Positions 1 to 6,795 of a stretch of 64,000 bases of DNA are shown piece after piece. Source of the DNA: Halogranum amylolyticum. GTDB lineage: Archaea > Halobacteriota > Halobacteria > Halobacteriales > Haloferacaceae. A program made the translations under genes and the position numbers. The stretch's first letter is position 1, and each line of letters opens with the position of its first letter. The notes beneath the pieces were generated by a model. The model was not told where the DNA came from, searched no databases, and worked only from the letters and a program-made list of their open reading frames with translations. The stretch covers positions 62,001-126,000 of the forward strand of contig NZ_FODV01000008.1 in NCBI RefSeq assembly GCF_900110465.1, read 5' to 3'.

Positions 1-572
1 TTCCGATCCGCGTGGGCGTGAAGGAAGCCCGCCGCGTCGTATTCCGCACAGGTCGCTCCCCGGAGAAACCCGAGGGTCTCGCTCCGGATGGCAAACAAGA
101 GTGCTGTCGCGAGCGTATCGTCAAGGTCGACGTCGAGTTCACGCACGTACTGGGTGAGCATCGTCGCAGCGGCCCCGAGTTCCTCCCGGTGATCGACGAA
201 CCTGGCATCAATGCCTTCGGCAGGATGGTGGTCGATCACGATATCCACGGCAGTTCCCGGGGGAACCCGATTGTTCGCGCCCGGAACCGAGTGGTCGACG
301 AAGGCCAGCAACGAGCCCGGAGGGAGATCCTGAATGGCCGCGGGATCGAATTGTTTGAGGTCGATCTCGAGCAGGTTGACGAACGCCCGATTCTGCTGGT
401 GGGAAATATCGCCGCTGTAGAAGATGTGGCGCTCGTCGATGCCCGCCGCTGACGCAATCCGCCCCAACGCGAGCGCGCTCGCCAGGCAATCCGGATCGGG
501 ATTGTTGTGACAGACGATATTGAGCTCGCTGCCTTCGGTGAGGAGGTCGTGGAGTTGCTGGGCCGTGCTCAT
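1..572 (-). CDS. DHH-family phosphoesterase, N-terminal part (runs off the window)
   Basis: The reading frame opens at an ATG at 572 and stays open to the window edge, so about 190 N-terminal residues are visible. The N-terminus has the NPDPDCLASALALG motif (residues about 24-37) and a later VIDHHPAEG motif; together these are the metal-binding DHH signature of NrnA/RecJ-like phosphoesterases. The family hydrolyses short oligonucleotides or phosphorylated nucleotides such as pAp and acts in the cytosol. The C-terminal DHHA1 substrate-binding half, and any fused TrkA-type domain, would lie outside the window, so the substrate cannot be decided. No partner gene shares its strand closely; 232 bp separate it from the next gene. 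Confidence 0.85.
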   Translation of the reverse strand, partial: MSTAQQLHDLLTEGSELNIVCHNNPDPDCLASALALGRIASAAGIDERHIFYSGDISHQQNRAFVNLLEIDLKQFDPAAIQDLPPGSLLAFVDHSVPGANNRVPPGTAVDIVIDHHPAEGIDARFVDHREELGAAATMLTQYVRELDVDLDDTLATALLFAIRSETLGFLRGATCAEYDAAGFLHAHADR

Positions 573-804
573 GGTCCTACCTAGACGCTCGAGCGAGTTA
601 GGAGTGCGTAGCTGTCTTGCGTCGGTAAGGACAATCTCTCAGGCGACGATTGGTAGGAGATCCTGCAAGATGCGCGCTCTGTATCTAACGACGCAACCCG
701 TCGATAGCGACTACTCCGTTCGTGACCGATTCGCGCTCTCTATTCAGCACACCGATTTCGACAGTTAAACGATGTGTAACGTCGGGAAAGTACGAAAGCT
801 TACG

Positions 805-2103
805 CTAATTACTGTCGGGGTTGCTGTCGTTCCACGTCGCCATCCGCCGGTGCTCGGCGGCGATCTCGGCCACCTCGTCGGCGTCGAGCACGCCCGATTC
901 AGTGACGAGACCGGCGACGAGGTCGCCCGGCGTCCGGTCGAAGATAGGGTTGCACACGTCGACGTCGCGGTCGCCGTCGTACACCGCCTCGGCGTCGCCG
1001 AACTCGGGGTGAAAGTCGTCGCCGGAGCTGATCTTGTCGCGGGCGGTGACGACGTAGAGGGGGACGTCCGCCCGCGCCGCGGCCAGCGCGAGCAGTCGCG
1101 TGCCGACCTTGTTGGCGACGGTCGCGTCGGCGAAGACGGTGTCCGCGCCGACAAACGCCGCGTCGACGGACTCCTCGGCGAGCACGTAGCCCGTCGCGGC
1201 GTCGGTGACGAGCGTCACGTCGAGTCCGGCACGGGCGAGTTCGTCGGCGACGCCGACACCCTCGCGAGCAGGCCGCGACTCGGCGACGACGACGCGGTCG
1301 GGTCGCGCCGAGAGCAACGCGCCGAGCACCGTCCCCGAGCGCGAGAGCGTGAGGACGGTCCCCGAGAGCAGTTCTGCGGCGTTCGCCGCCGCCTCCTCGT
1401 CGGCGCGGACCGCGTCGTCGACGGCGGCCTGCGCCCGGTCGCGTACCGCCTCGGGGATGTGACCAGCCTCGGCTGCCTCCGTCGTTTCAGTCGTCTCGTT
1501 GACCTCGGTCGCTTCACTCGCTTCGCTCATCACCCGGTCGATTCGGTTCCGCAGCGCGGCCATACTGGGACGTGCGTCCCGGAGCTCGCGGGCGACGGTC
1601 GCCACGGCCGCCCAGTCGTCGGCGACGGCCGCGCAGTCGCGGAGTACCTCGAGCGCCCGTACCGAGACGTACGCCGACCCGTGAGTCTCGTCGTCGCGGA
1701 CGTCGGCGACGGTCGGTGCGACGGCCTCGTACGCCGCCCAGAGCGCGGGAACCGTCGCCCGATCGAGGACGGCCGGTGGGTGGACCCACTCGACGGCCGC
1801 CAGTTCCTCGTTCGGCGCGAGTTCGCCGTCGTCGTTCCACTCGAAGAGGAGGGGGTGGACCGTCCACTCGCGGTCGCCGTCGACGACCTCGATGGGGTCG
1901 CCCGCCCGGACGAGCGTCGCGTCGAGTACCCCGACTTCCTCGGCGAGTTCACGGCGTGCGTCGGTCAGCGCGTCGTCCGGGTCGCCCTCGACGTAGCCGG
2001 AGATCCCACCCCAGCGATCGGGATACGTCCCGACCGCGTCGCTGCGGCGGACGAGGAGAATCCGACCTCGATGGCGGAGAAAGGCGGTGACGACGTCGGT
2101 CAT
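805..2103 (-). CDS. Nudix hydrolase fused to an eIF2B/ribose-1,5-bisphosphate isomerase-like domain
   Basis: This 432-residue protein has two parts. Residues about 1-130 form a Nudix domain: the REL-AEE-VG half of the Nudix box is intact at 51-58, but the preceding G-x5-E half is not a perfect match. Residues about 220-420 match the eIF2B alpha/MtnA/ribose-1,5-bisphosphate isomerase fold, with an ESRP..EG segment, GADTVFAD and NKVGT. The middle is a Glu/Ala/Thr-rich linker. In archaea the isomerase family feeds ribose from NMP breakdown into central metabolism; a Nudix partner that hydrolyses a nucleotide sugar would fit, but that link is inference. The gene is divergent from the phosphatase gene, with 57 bp between starts. 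It could also have only a regulatory eIF2B-like role. Confidence 0.8.
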   Translation of the reverse strand: MTDVVTAFLRHRGRILLVRRSDAVGTYPDRWGGISGYVEGDPDDALTDARRELAEEVGVLDATLVRAGDPIEVVDGDREWTVHPLLFEWNDDGELAPNEELAAVEWVHPPAVLDRATVPALWAAYEAVAPTVADVRDDETHGSAYVSVRALEVLRDCAAVADDWAAVATVARELRDARPSMAALRNRIDRVMSEASEATEVNETTETTEAAEAGHIPEAVRDRAQAAVDDAVRADEEAAANAAELLSGTVLTLSRSGTVLGALLSARPDRVVVAESRPAREGVGVADELARAGLDVTLVTDAATGYVLAEESVDAAFVGADTVFADATVANKVGTRLLALAAARADVPLYVVTARDKISSGDDFHPEFGDAEAVYDGDRDVDVCNPIFDRTPGDLVAGLVTESGVLDADEVAEIAAEHRRMATWNDSNPDSN

Positions 2104-2160
2104 AGCTCTCCTTTGCCGTCGGGCACAACGACTTTTGCGGTGCTGAGCGGAGACCGGAGT

Positions 2161-2655
2161 ATGGAACTAGCGCTCATCAGCGACACGCATCTGCCCGGAC
2201 GAGCCAGCGACGTTCCCGACTGGGTACGGAGACGAGTCGAGGCCGCGGACCACACCGTTCACGCCGGCGACTTCGACGCGCCGGCGACGGTCGAGTTGGT
2301 CGAGTCGCTCGCCGACGGGAGCCTGACCGCCGTCGGCGGCAACGTCGACGGCGCGGACGTCGATCTCCCGGACGTCGCGACGCTCACCGTCGAGGGGGTC
2401 ACGTTCGTCGTCACCCACGGCACCGGGTCGCGGGCGGGGTACGAAAAGCGCGTCGCCGGTCTCGTCCGTAACAAGGCCGGTCCGGACGCCGTCGGCGTCG
2501 CCGGCCACACCCACGAACCGATGGACGACGTCGTCGAAGGCGTCAGGCTGCTGAACCCGGGGACGGCGACGGCCGCGAACCCGGACGACGAGGCGACGAT
2601 GATGACGCTCGACGTCGAGGACGGCGAGTTCACCGTCCACCTCCACCGCGAGTGA
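2161..2655 (+). CDS. YfcE/MJ0936-type metallophosphoesterase
   Basis: A 164-residue calcineurin-fold phosphoesterase. The metal-ligand blocks appear in family order: ISDTHLP (residues 6-12), HAGDF, a GNVD-type GGNVDG, VVTHGTG and GHTHEP. This is the compact YfcE/MJ0936 family, which hydrolyses phosphodiesters in vitro and uses Mn or Ni; the cellular substrate is unknown. I chose the ATG at 2161 because the protein then starts directly with the first beta strand (MELALISDTH). Upstream codons in the same frame are antisense to the Nudix-fusion gene. The gene sits 75 bp upstream of cofE on the same strand, so co-transcription is possible. Confidence 0.88.
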   Translation: MELALISDTHLPGRASDVPDWVRRRVEAADHTVHAGDFDAPATVELVESLADGSLTAVGGNVDGADVDLPDVATLTVEGVTFVVTHGTGSRAGYEKRVAGLVRNKAGPDAVGVAGHTHEPMDDVVEGVRLLNPGTATAANPDDEATMMTLDVEDGEFTVHLHRE

Positions 2656-2730
2656 GCGGCCGGCGGCGTCGACACCGGTTCCCTTCGCCACCTTCGGCGG
2701 CCTTTTGAGCGCACGTCACACATCCTCGGT

Positions 2731-3486
2731 ATGGAACTGTTCGCCGTCCCGGACCTCCCGGAGGTTCAACCGGGAGACGACCTCGGGGCACTCATCCGCG
2801 AGCGGGTCGACCTGCGCGACGACGACGTGGTCTGTGTCGCCTCCACCGTCGTCTCGAAGGCCGAGGGTCGACAGGCAGACCTCGACGACTTCCCGGCGGG
2901 GCCGCGAGCGACGGAACTCGCCGCTCGCCTCGGCGAGATCGCCGGCGAGGAGAAAGACCCCCGGTTCGCACAGGCGGTGCTCGAAGAGAGCACCGAGATC
3001 ATCATGGAGGCACCGTTCCTCCTGACCGAGAGCAGGTTCGGCCACGTCGGCGTCAACGCGGGGATCGACCGCTCGAACGTCCCGGACGCCGATCTCCTCT
3101 TGCTCCCGACGCGACCGACCCGGAGCGCCGAGCGCATCCGTAGCGAGATCGAGGCCGATAACGTCGTCGTCACCGACACCTGCGGTCGACCCTTCCGCCA
3201 CGGCCAGCGCGGCGTCGCAATCGGGTGGGCAGGGATCTCGGCGAGTCGCGACTGGCGTGGCGAGACCGACCGCGACGGGCGGGAGCTCGGCGTCACCGTC
3301 CAGAACGTCGTCGACGAACTCGCCGCCGCGGCCAACCTCGTCGCCGGCGAGGGTGCCGGAGGGACGCCCGTCGTCGTCGTCCGCGGGTTCGAGTTCGGCG
3401 ACCACGCCGGCAGCGACAACCACTTCCGGGACGTCGAGAGCGACTTCGTCCGACAGGCGCTGCGCGAGTGGGAGTACGAGGGCTGA
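2731..3486 (+). CDS. cofE: Coenzyme F420-0:L-glutamate ligase
   Basis: The 251-residue length is normal for the family. CofE uses GTP to add glutamates to F420-0, giving F420-1 and F420-2, in the cytosol. Recognisable blocks are VVSKAEGR (the GTP/metal-binding lysine region, about 44-51), ESTEIIMEAPFLLTESRFGHVGVNAGIDRSN-type text across about 86-116, and VTDTCGRPFRHGQRGVAIG across about 147-165. Its TGA overlaps the ATG of the next gene by one base, so the two are almost certainly translated together. The next gene encodes an F420-dependent oxidoreductase, so cofactor synthesis and a cofactor user are coupled. Archaeal CofE is often a single-domain protein like this one, without the bacterial nitroreductase fusion. 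Confidence 0.93.
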   Translation: MELFAVPDLPEVQPGDDLGALIRERVDLRDDDVVCVASTVVSKAEGRQADLDDFPAGPRATELAARLGEIAGEEKDPRFAQAVLEESTEIIMEAPFLLTESRFGHVGVNAGIDRSNVPDADLLLLPTRPTRSAERIRSEIEADNVVVTDTCGRPFRHGQRGVAIGWAGISASRDWRGETDRDGRELGVTVQNVVDELAAAANLVAGEGAGGTPVVVVRGFEFGDHAGSDNHFRDVESDFVRQALREWEYEG

Positions 3487-4463
3487 TGTTCGGCGTCGAA
3501 CTCACCCCCGAGCATCCCGTCTCGCGACTGACCGACCTCGGCGTGCGGGCCGAGGAGGAGGGGTACGACGTGGTCTTCACGAGCTGTCACTACAACAACC
3601 GCGACCCCTTCGCCGCCCTGACGAGCATCGCCGCGGCGACCGACGAGATCCGACTCGGGCCGGGCGTCGCCAACCCCTACGAGACCCACCCGGTGACGCT
3701 CGCCTCGAAGGTCGCGACGCTCGCGGAGACGAGCGACGGGCGGGCCGTCTTCGGCATCGGCCCCGGCGACCCCTCGACGCTCCGGAACCTCGGACTCGAG
3801 GACCAGCGCGGGCTCCGGCCGGTCATCGAGGCGTTCAAGACGGCCCGGAAGCTCTGGGCGGGCGAGCGCGTCGACGTCGACGGGACGTTCACCGCCCGCG
3901 ACGCCGGGCTCAACTACGACCCGCCGGGCGAGATCCCGGTCTACGTCGGCGGCGAGGGACCGCACATGTGCCGGATGGCCGGCAAGCACGCCGACGGCCT
4001 GCTGTTCAACGGGTCGCACCCTGACGACCTCGCGTGGGCGCGCGAGCAGGTCGAGCAGGGGAAAGAGGACCGCCTCAGTGAGTTGGGAGCGTTCGACCTC
4101 GCCGCCTACGCCTCGGTGAGCGTCGCCGAAGACGGCGAGGCCGCCCGCGAGGCCGCCCGCCCGCCCGTGGCGTTCATCGCCGCGGGTGCCGCCCCACCCG
4201 TGCTCGCTCGCCACGGCATCGACGAGGAACTGGCGAGCGACATCGGCGAGAAGATCAGCGCGGGCGAGTTCTCCGAAGCGTTCGGCCTCGTGACGCCCGC
4301 GATGGTCGACGCGTTCTGCATGGCCGGCACTGTCGAGGAGGTCGGCGAGAGAATGGCGGCGGTGCGCGAACACGCGGACAGTCTCGTGGTCGGATCGCCG
4401 CTGGGCCCCGACCTCGAGGAGGCGATTACTCTTGCTGCGGCGGCTTCCCGGCTTCGAAGCTGA
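3486..4463 (+). CDS. F420-dependent LLM-class oxidoreductase (methylene-H4MPT reductase-like)
   Basis: A 325-residue TIM-barrel protein of the bacterial-luciferase-like monooxygenase family. The N-terminus (GVELTPEHPVSRLTDLG), DVVFTSCHYNNRDPF, GPGVANPYETHPV and FGIGPGDPSTLRNLGL segments resemble archaeal 5,10-methylenetetrahydromethanopterin reductase (Mer). Haloarchaea do not make methane and use folates, so the substrate is probably another C1 carrier or hydride acceptor; haloarchaeal members are usually annotated Mer only by similarity. The start is the ATG inside the cofE stop codon. The last 38 bp overlap the convergent small membrane-protein gene on the other strand. Confidence 0.85.
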   Translation: MFGVELTPEHPVSRLTDLGVRAEEEGYDVVFTSCHYNNRDPFAALTSIAAATDEIRLGPGVANPYETHPVTLASKVATLAETSDGRAVFGIGPGDPSTLRNLGLEDQRGLRPVIEAFKTARKLWAGERVDVDGTFTARDAGLNYDPPGEIPVYVGGEGPHMCRMAGKHADGLLFNGSHPDDLAWAREQVEQGKEDRLSELGAFDLAAYASVSVAEDGEAAREAARPPVAFIAAGAAPPVLARHGIDEELASDIGEKISAGEFSEAFGLVTPAMVDAFCMAGTVEEVGERMAAVREHADSLVVGSPLGPDLEEAITLAAAASRLRS

Positions 4464-4665
4464 TAGCGCCGCCGAACAGTTCGGCCACCGCGCCGAGCAC
4501 AAGGTAGCCGAAGAAGGCGACCGAGATGCCGACGAAGATACTGCCGGAGACGAACGCGAAGATGGACAGCGGGTCGCCGCCGCCGACGACGTCGAACAGG
4601 AAGATCCGAACGAGGTCGACCACGCTCGTCAGCAACTGTACGATGAACTCCGTAACTGAGACCAT
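4426..4665 (-). CDS. Small membrane protein, two transmembrane segments
   Basis: A 79-residue protein of unknown function. I chose the ATG at 4665 (MVSVTEFIVQLL) because the residues encoded further upstream are charged and not conserved-looking. A first hydrophobic stretch lies at about 6-26 and a second, longer one at about 33-66, followed by a short polar tail (EAGKPPQQE). It overlaps the 3' end of the convergent oxidoreductase gene by 38 bp. There is no signal peptide or Cys motif. It is probably an integral cytoplasmic-membrane protein; nothing in the context indicates its role. Confidence 0.7.
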   Translation of the reverse strand: MVSVTEFIVQLLTSVVDLVRIFLFDVVGGGDPLSIFAFVSGSIFVGISVAFFGYLVLGAVAELFGGAISFEAGKPPQQE

Positions 4666-5070
4666 GTCGAGTCCTTTGCAGTAGGGGTACTTGTGTGTTC
4701 GTGGTTGACGTGGGCGATCGGCGACTCGACGGAGCGGCGAGACGGTGAGCGCCGTTCGATCGGTGTCCAAAGACGCCGCGACGACCTCGCCGTCAGACGG
4801 GAGATTTCGGCGGTCGTGCTGAACGAGGGCGCACATGCGTCAGTAGAGTCAGCGATGACGAGATTCCTCTGAGGCGTAAGAGATGGGAACTACCGATACC
4901 GCGGAAGTCAGAGATCGTTGTGCCGAACCAACCACTGAGTCCGAACGGAACTAACGTATCCGTAGAGGGAAAAACTAAATCGGGCAGTAATTGGCCAATC
5001 ATGGTATCATGTTCAACGATTTTTCAAAACGCCCGAGGCTTTATCCGCGTGAAGTGCTGTGTTTAGTGAA
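4666..5070. other. Gene-free stretch, start of a lower-GC island
   Basis: About 400 bp in which I see no convincing gene. From about 4850 onward the base composition is visibly less GC-rich than the flanking genes, with A/T runs (for example the ggccaatcatggtatcatg region near 4993-5012 and a TTTTT run near 5021). The only regulatory-looking element is a TATA-like TTTATCC at 5040-5046, about 26-30 bp before the ATG at 5071. The composition suggests acquired DNA together with the ORFs that follow. Confidence 0.5.
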
Positions 5071-5172
5071 ATGGAAACTGCAGTTCTTCACTCACACCGA
5101 GTCATCGGACTCGCGAAAGCGTTCGAGATGAACGGCCGCTCGAATCGACATCATGATTCAAGAGAAACTTGA
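5071..5172 (+). CDS. Possible 33-residue leaderless ORF of unknown function
   Basis: The ORF begins METAVLHSHRVIGLAKAF and ends at a TGA at 5170-5172, overlapping the start of the next ORF by 20 bp in another frame. A TATA-like TTTATCC at 5040-5046 sits at the distance expected for a leaderless archaeal transcript. The text resembles no family I recognise. It may be a real micropeptide or the truncated N-terminus of a lost transposase-type gene in this low-GC island. The support is promoter spacing only. Confidence 0.25.
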   Translation: METAVLHSHRVIGLAKAFEMNGRSNRHHDSRET

Positions 5173-5353
5173 TCGGGATACGAGCGGCGAAGACGATCGA
5201 TCGTCCCCTCCGCAAAACGAAGACGGATACTACCTCTGTTATCGGGAGTGTGAGGACGGGACCCCGTGTCAAAGAACCACGTTCACACCACGAAAACCCT
5301 GTTATCAGCACTTCGGCCGACAACCGGTGGAGATGGGAGGAGAGAACAGATGA
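5153..5353 (+). CDS. Small Cys/His protein, putative zinc finger
   Basis: A 66-residue ORF with four Cys and a His arranged as CYRECEDGTPC followed by CYQHFG (Cys at about 29, 33, 39 and 49, with His 52). That spacing could bind one zinc ion. The N-terminal part is acidic, as usual for haloarchaeal small proteins. Its TGA overlaps the ATG of the next ORF (ATGA), which supports both as translated genes. The family is not one I can name. It lies in a lower-GC patch between the F420 genes and an IS200/IS605 right end, so horizontal acquisition is plausible. Confidence 0.55.
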   Translation: MIQEKLDRDTSGEDDRSSPPQNEDGYYLCYRECEDGTPCQRTTFTPRKPCYQHFGRQPVEMGGENR

Positions 5354-5631
5354 CCGAATCGAACGACAGGGAGACAGAGACAGTCTACAAATGCAGTAAC
5401 GGGCGTTATTACGGTGATACGGACGTGTGGACCCGTCTCGAATCGGGAGCCTGGAAACCTTTTTGCTGGGATACGGAGTCTGGAGAAGAGTGGGTGGAGA
5501 CACAACAGGAAGAGACACTCCTTCTGGTCCCGATCCCCCACAGCTCTCTGCCCGAGGAAGTGGAAACCGAACGTGTCTCTGCCGGTATCAGCGTCACTCT
5601 CAGTCGTTCCACCCATCCTGACGAACGATGA
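5350..5631 (+). CDS. Hypothetical protein translationally coupled to the Cys/His protein
   Basis: A 93-residue protein starting at an ATG that overlaps the upstream stop by 4 bp. The N-terminal half has aromatic and glycine-rich strands (CSNGRYYGDTDVWTRLESG, then AWKPFCWDTESGEEW), suggesting a small beta fold; two Cys are present. There are no membrane segments or signal peptide. The ORF ends 19 bp before an IS200/IS605-type right-end palindrome, so its C-terminal part could have been reshaped by an insertion. Function unknown. Confidence 0.5.
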   Translation: MTESNDRETETVYKCSNGRYYGDTDVWTRLESGAWKPFCWDTESGEEWVETQQEETLLLVPIPHSSLPEEVETERVSAGISVTLSRSTHPDER

Positions 5632-5650
5632 ATAGACAGAGCCGCAAACT

Positions 5651-5693
5651 CCCCTTCGGGGAATCCCACGACTTCAGTCGTGTGGAGGATGTC
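5651..5693 (+). mobile_element. Orphan right end of an IS200/IS605-group (IS1341-type) element
   Basis: The segment carries CCCCTTCGGGG followed by GAATCCCACGACTTCAGTCG and then TGTGGAGGATGTC. This is the pattern of haloarchaeal IS1341/IS605 right ends: a GAATCCCACG..CGTG hairpin with a TTCA loop, followed by GGAGGATGTC. One base (the T at 5683) interrupts the second arm. No TnpA or TnpB coding sequence lies upstream; instead there are the two small ORFs. The right end of a complete element overlaps the 3' part of the TnpB-associated RNA, so this may be a remnant of that RNA. Confidence 0.65.
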
Positions 5694-5770
5694 GAGTCGA
5701 TACGTCATCGTGTTCGCGAAATGGGAGCGACAGTCGTCACCCCTAAACAGGGTCGCCGACAGGACGAACC

Positions 5771-5983
5771 ATGAACGAGGATCGGTCGCTGGACGACTTC
5801 GTGGAGAGCAACGCCGACGAAACCGGAGAGGACGAGAGCGAGAAGCGAGCGCAGACCGAACCGGCCACGCCGACCTACCGCTTCTCGCCCGAGGGCGTCG
5901 GCTGCGACGCCTGTGACGTCACGGTGCAGAAACGCTGGCAGGACGACGGACGGTTCGTCTGCGCCGACTGCAAGGAGTGGTAG
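5771..5983 (+). CDS. Small haloarchaeal zinc-finger protein
   Basis: A 70-residue protein with an acidic, probably disordered N-terminal half (residues 1-35) and a C-terminal CDAC..CADC pair (Cys at about 45, 48, 64 and 67), a classic single zinc ribbon. It ends in KEW. Many such one-ribbon proteins occur in haloarchaea and some affect growth or biofilm, but no function can be read here. Its stop codon directly abuts the stop codon of the convergent PspA-like gene, with no spacer. Confidence 0.8.
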   Translation: MNEDRSLDDFVESNADETGEDESEKRAQTEPATPTYRFSPEGVGCDACDVTVQKRWQDDGRFVCADCKEW

Positions 5984-6727
5984 CTACTCCGAGTCGTCGA
6001 GGTCGTCCGCGTCGTCCCGCCGCCTCTCACCGGTGTCCGTCTTCCGCTCGTCTCTCCCCATCTCCTTACGAATCGTCGACAGCTCGTCCTCGATCTCGTC
6101 GTCCGTCCGCAACTGGGCGAGCTCCGCCTCGAGATCCTCCTCGTCGTCGAAGACGCCGCGCTCCTCCAGCTCTTCGAGCGCCGCGGCGCGGGCCTCGCGC
6201 TCGTCGATCTCCTCGGCGGCGGAGTCGGCGTAGCGACCGGCCTCGCCGCCGACGTCGCCGACGCCGCCCTTCGCCGCGAGGTCGGCGTGAGCGGCCGTCT
6301 CGCGGGCGGCGGTCCGGGCGCGCTCGGCGCGGTAGTGGTCGACCCGACGTTCCAGCTCCTCGCTGCGCTCGACGAGTTCCTCCTGGGCGTCGGCGAGGTC
6401 GGCGATCTGCTCGTCGAGGTCCTCCAGGTCGTTCAACTCGCGCTGTTTCTTCCGAAGCAGCTCGCGGGCGAGGTCGTCGCGGCCCGCGGCGACCGCCTCG
6501 CGGGCCTGCTCGTTTCGCTCCTCGATCCGCTCCTGGAGTCGGTCGCGCCGCTGCTCCAGTCGTTTCTTCTCGGTGACGAGGTCGAGAATCGCCTCCTTGA
6601 CGCGCCTCAGTTCGTCGCGGAGGCGTTCGACGGCGTAGTCTGCGCTCTCGGCGTCGTCTTCGAGGCGGTCGAGGAGGGCGTTCACGCGGGTGTTCAACAG
6701 GTCGGTGGTCCGGTCGGTGAGACCCAT
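5984..6727 (-). CDS. PspA/IM30-like coiled-coil protein
   Basis: A 247-residue, highly charged protein that is almost entirely helical heptads from about 20 to 155 (LRRVKEAILDLVTEKKRLEQ is typical), with a second helical block at about 175-225 and an acidic tail. This is the layout of the PspA/IM30/Vipp1 (ESCRT-III-like) family, which binds and protects the cytoplasmic membrane. The N-terminal helix MGLTDRTTDLLNTRVNALLD fits the family's amphipathic membrane-binding helix. It lies 68 bp downstream of mutL on the same strand and may share readthrough, but there is no functional link. A generic coiled-coil protein is the alternative. Confidence 0.75.
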   Translation of the reverse strand: MGLTDRTTDLLNTRVNALLDRLEDDAESADYAVERLRDELRRVKEAILDLVTEKKRLEQRRDRLQERIEERNEQAREAVAAGRDDLARELLRKKQRELNDLEDLDEQIADLADAQEELVERSEELERRVDHYRAERARTAARETAAHADLAAKGGVGDVGGEAGRYADSAAEEIDEREARAAALEELEERGVFDDEEDLEAELAQLRTDDEIEDELSTIRKEMGRDERKTDTGERRRDDADDLDDSE

Positions 6728-6795
6728 GCTTCGAGATAGCCGTCGCAGAACTTAGCAGTTGTCCGAGACGTGGAGCGCGCGAGGTGGCGAGCGCG

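Noticed and set aside
6287-6739. Plus-strand hydrophobic frame opposite the PspA-like gene
   Set aside because: Antisense of coiled-coil codons (Glu/Arg) gives Leu/Ser-rich text; no real start or family.
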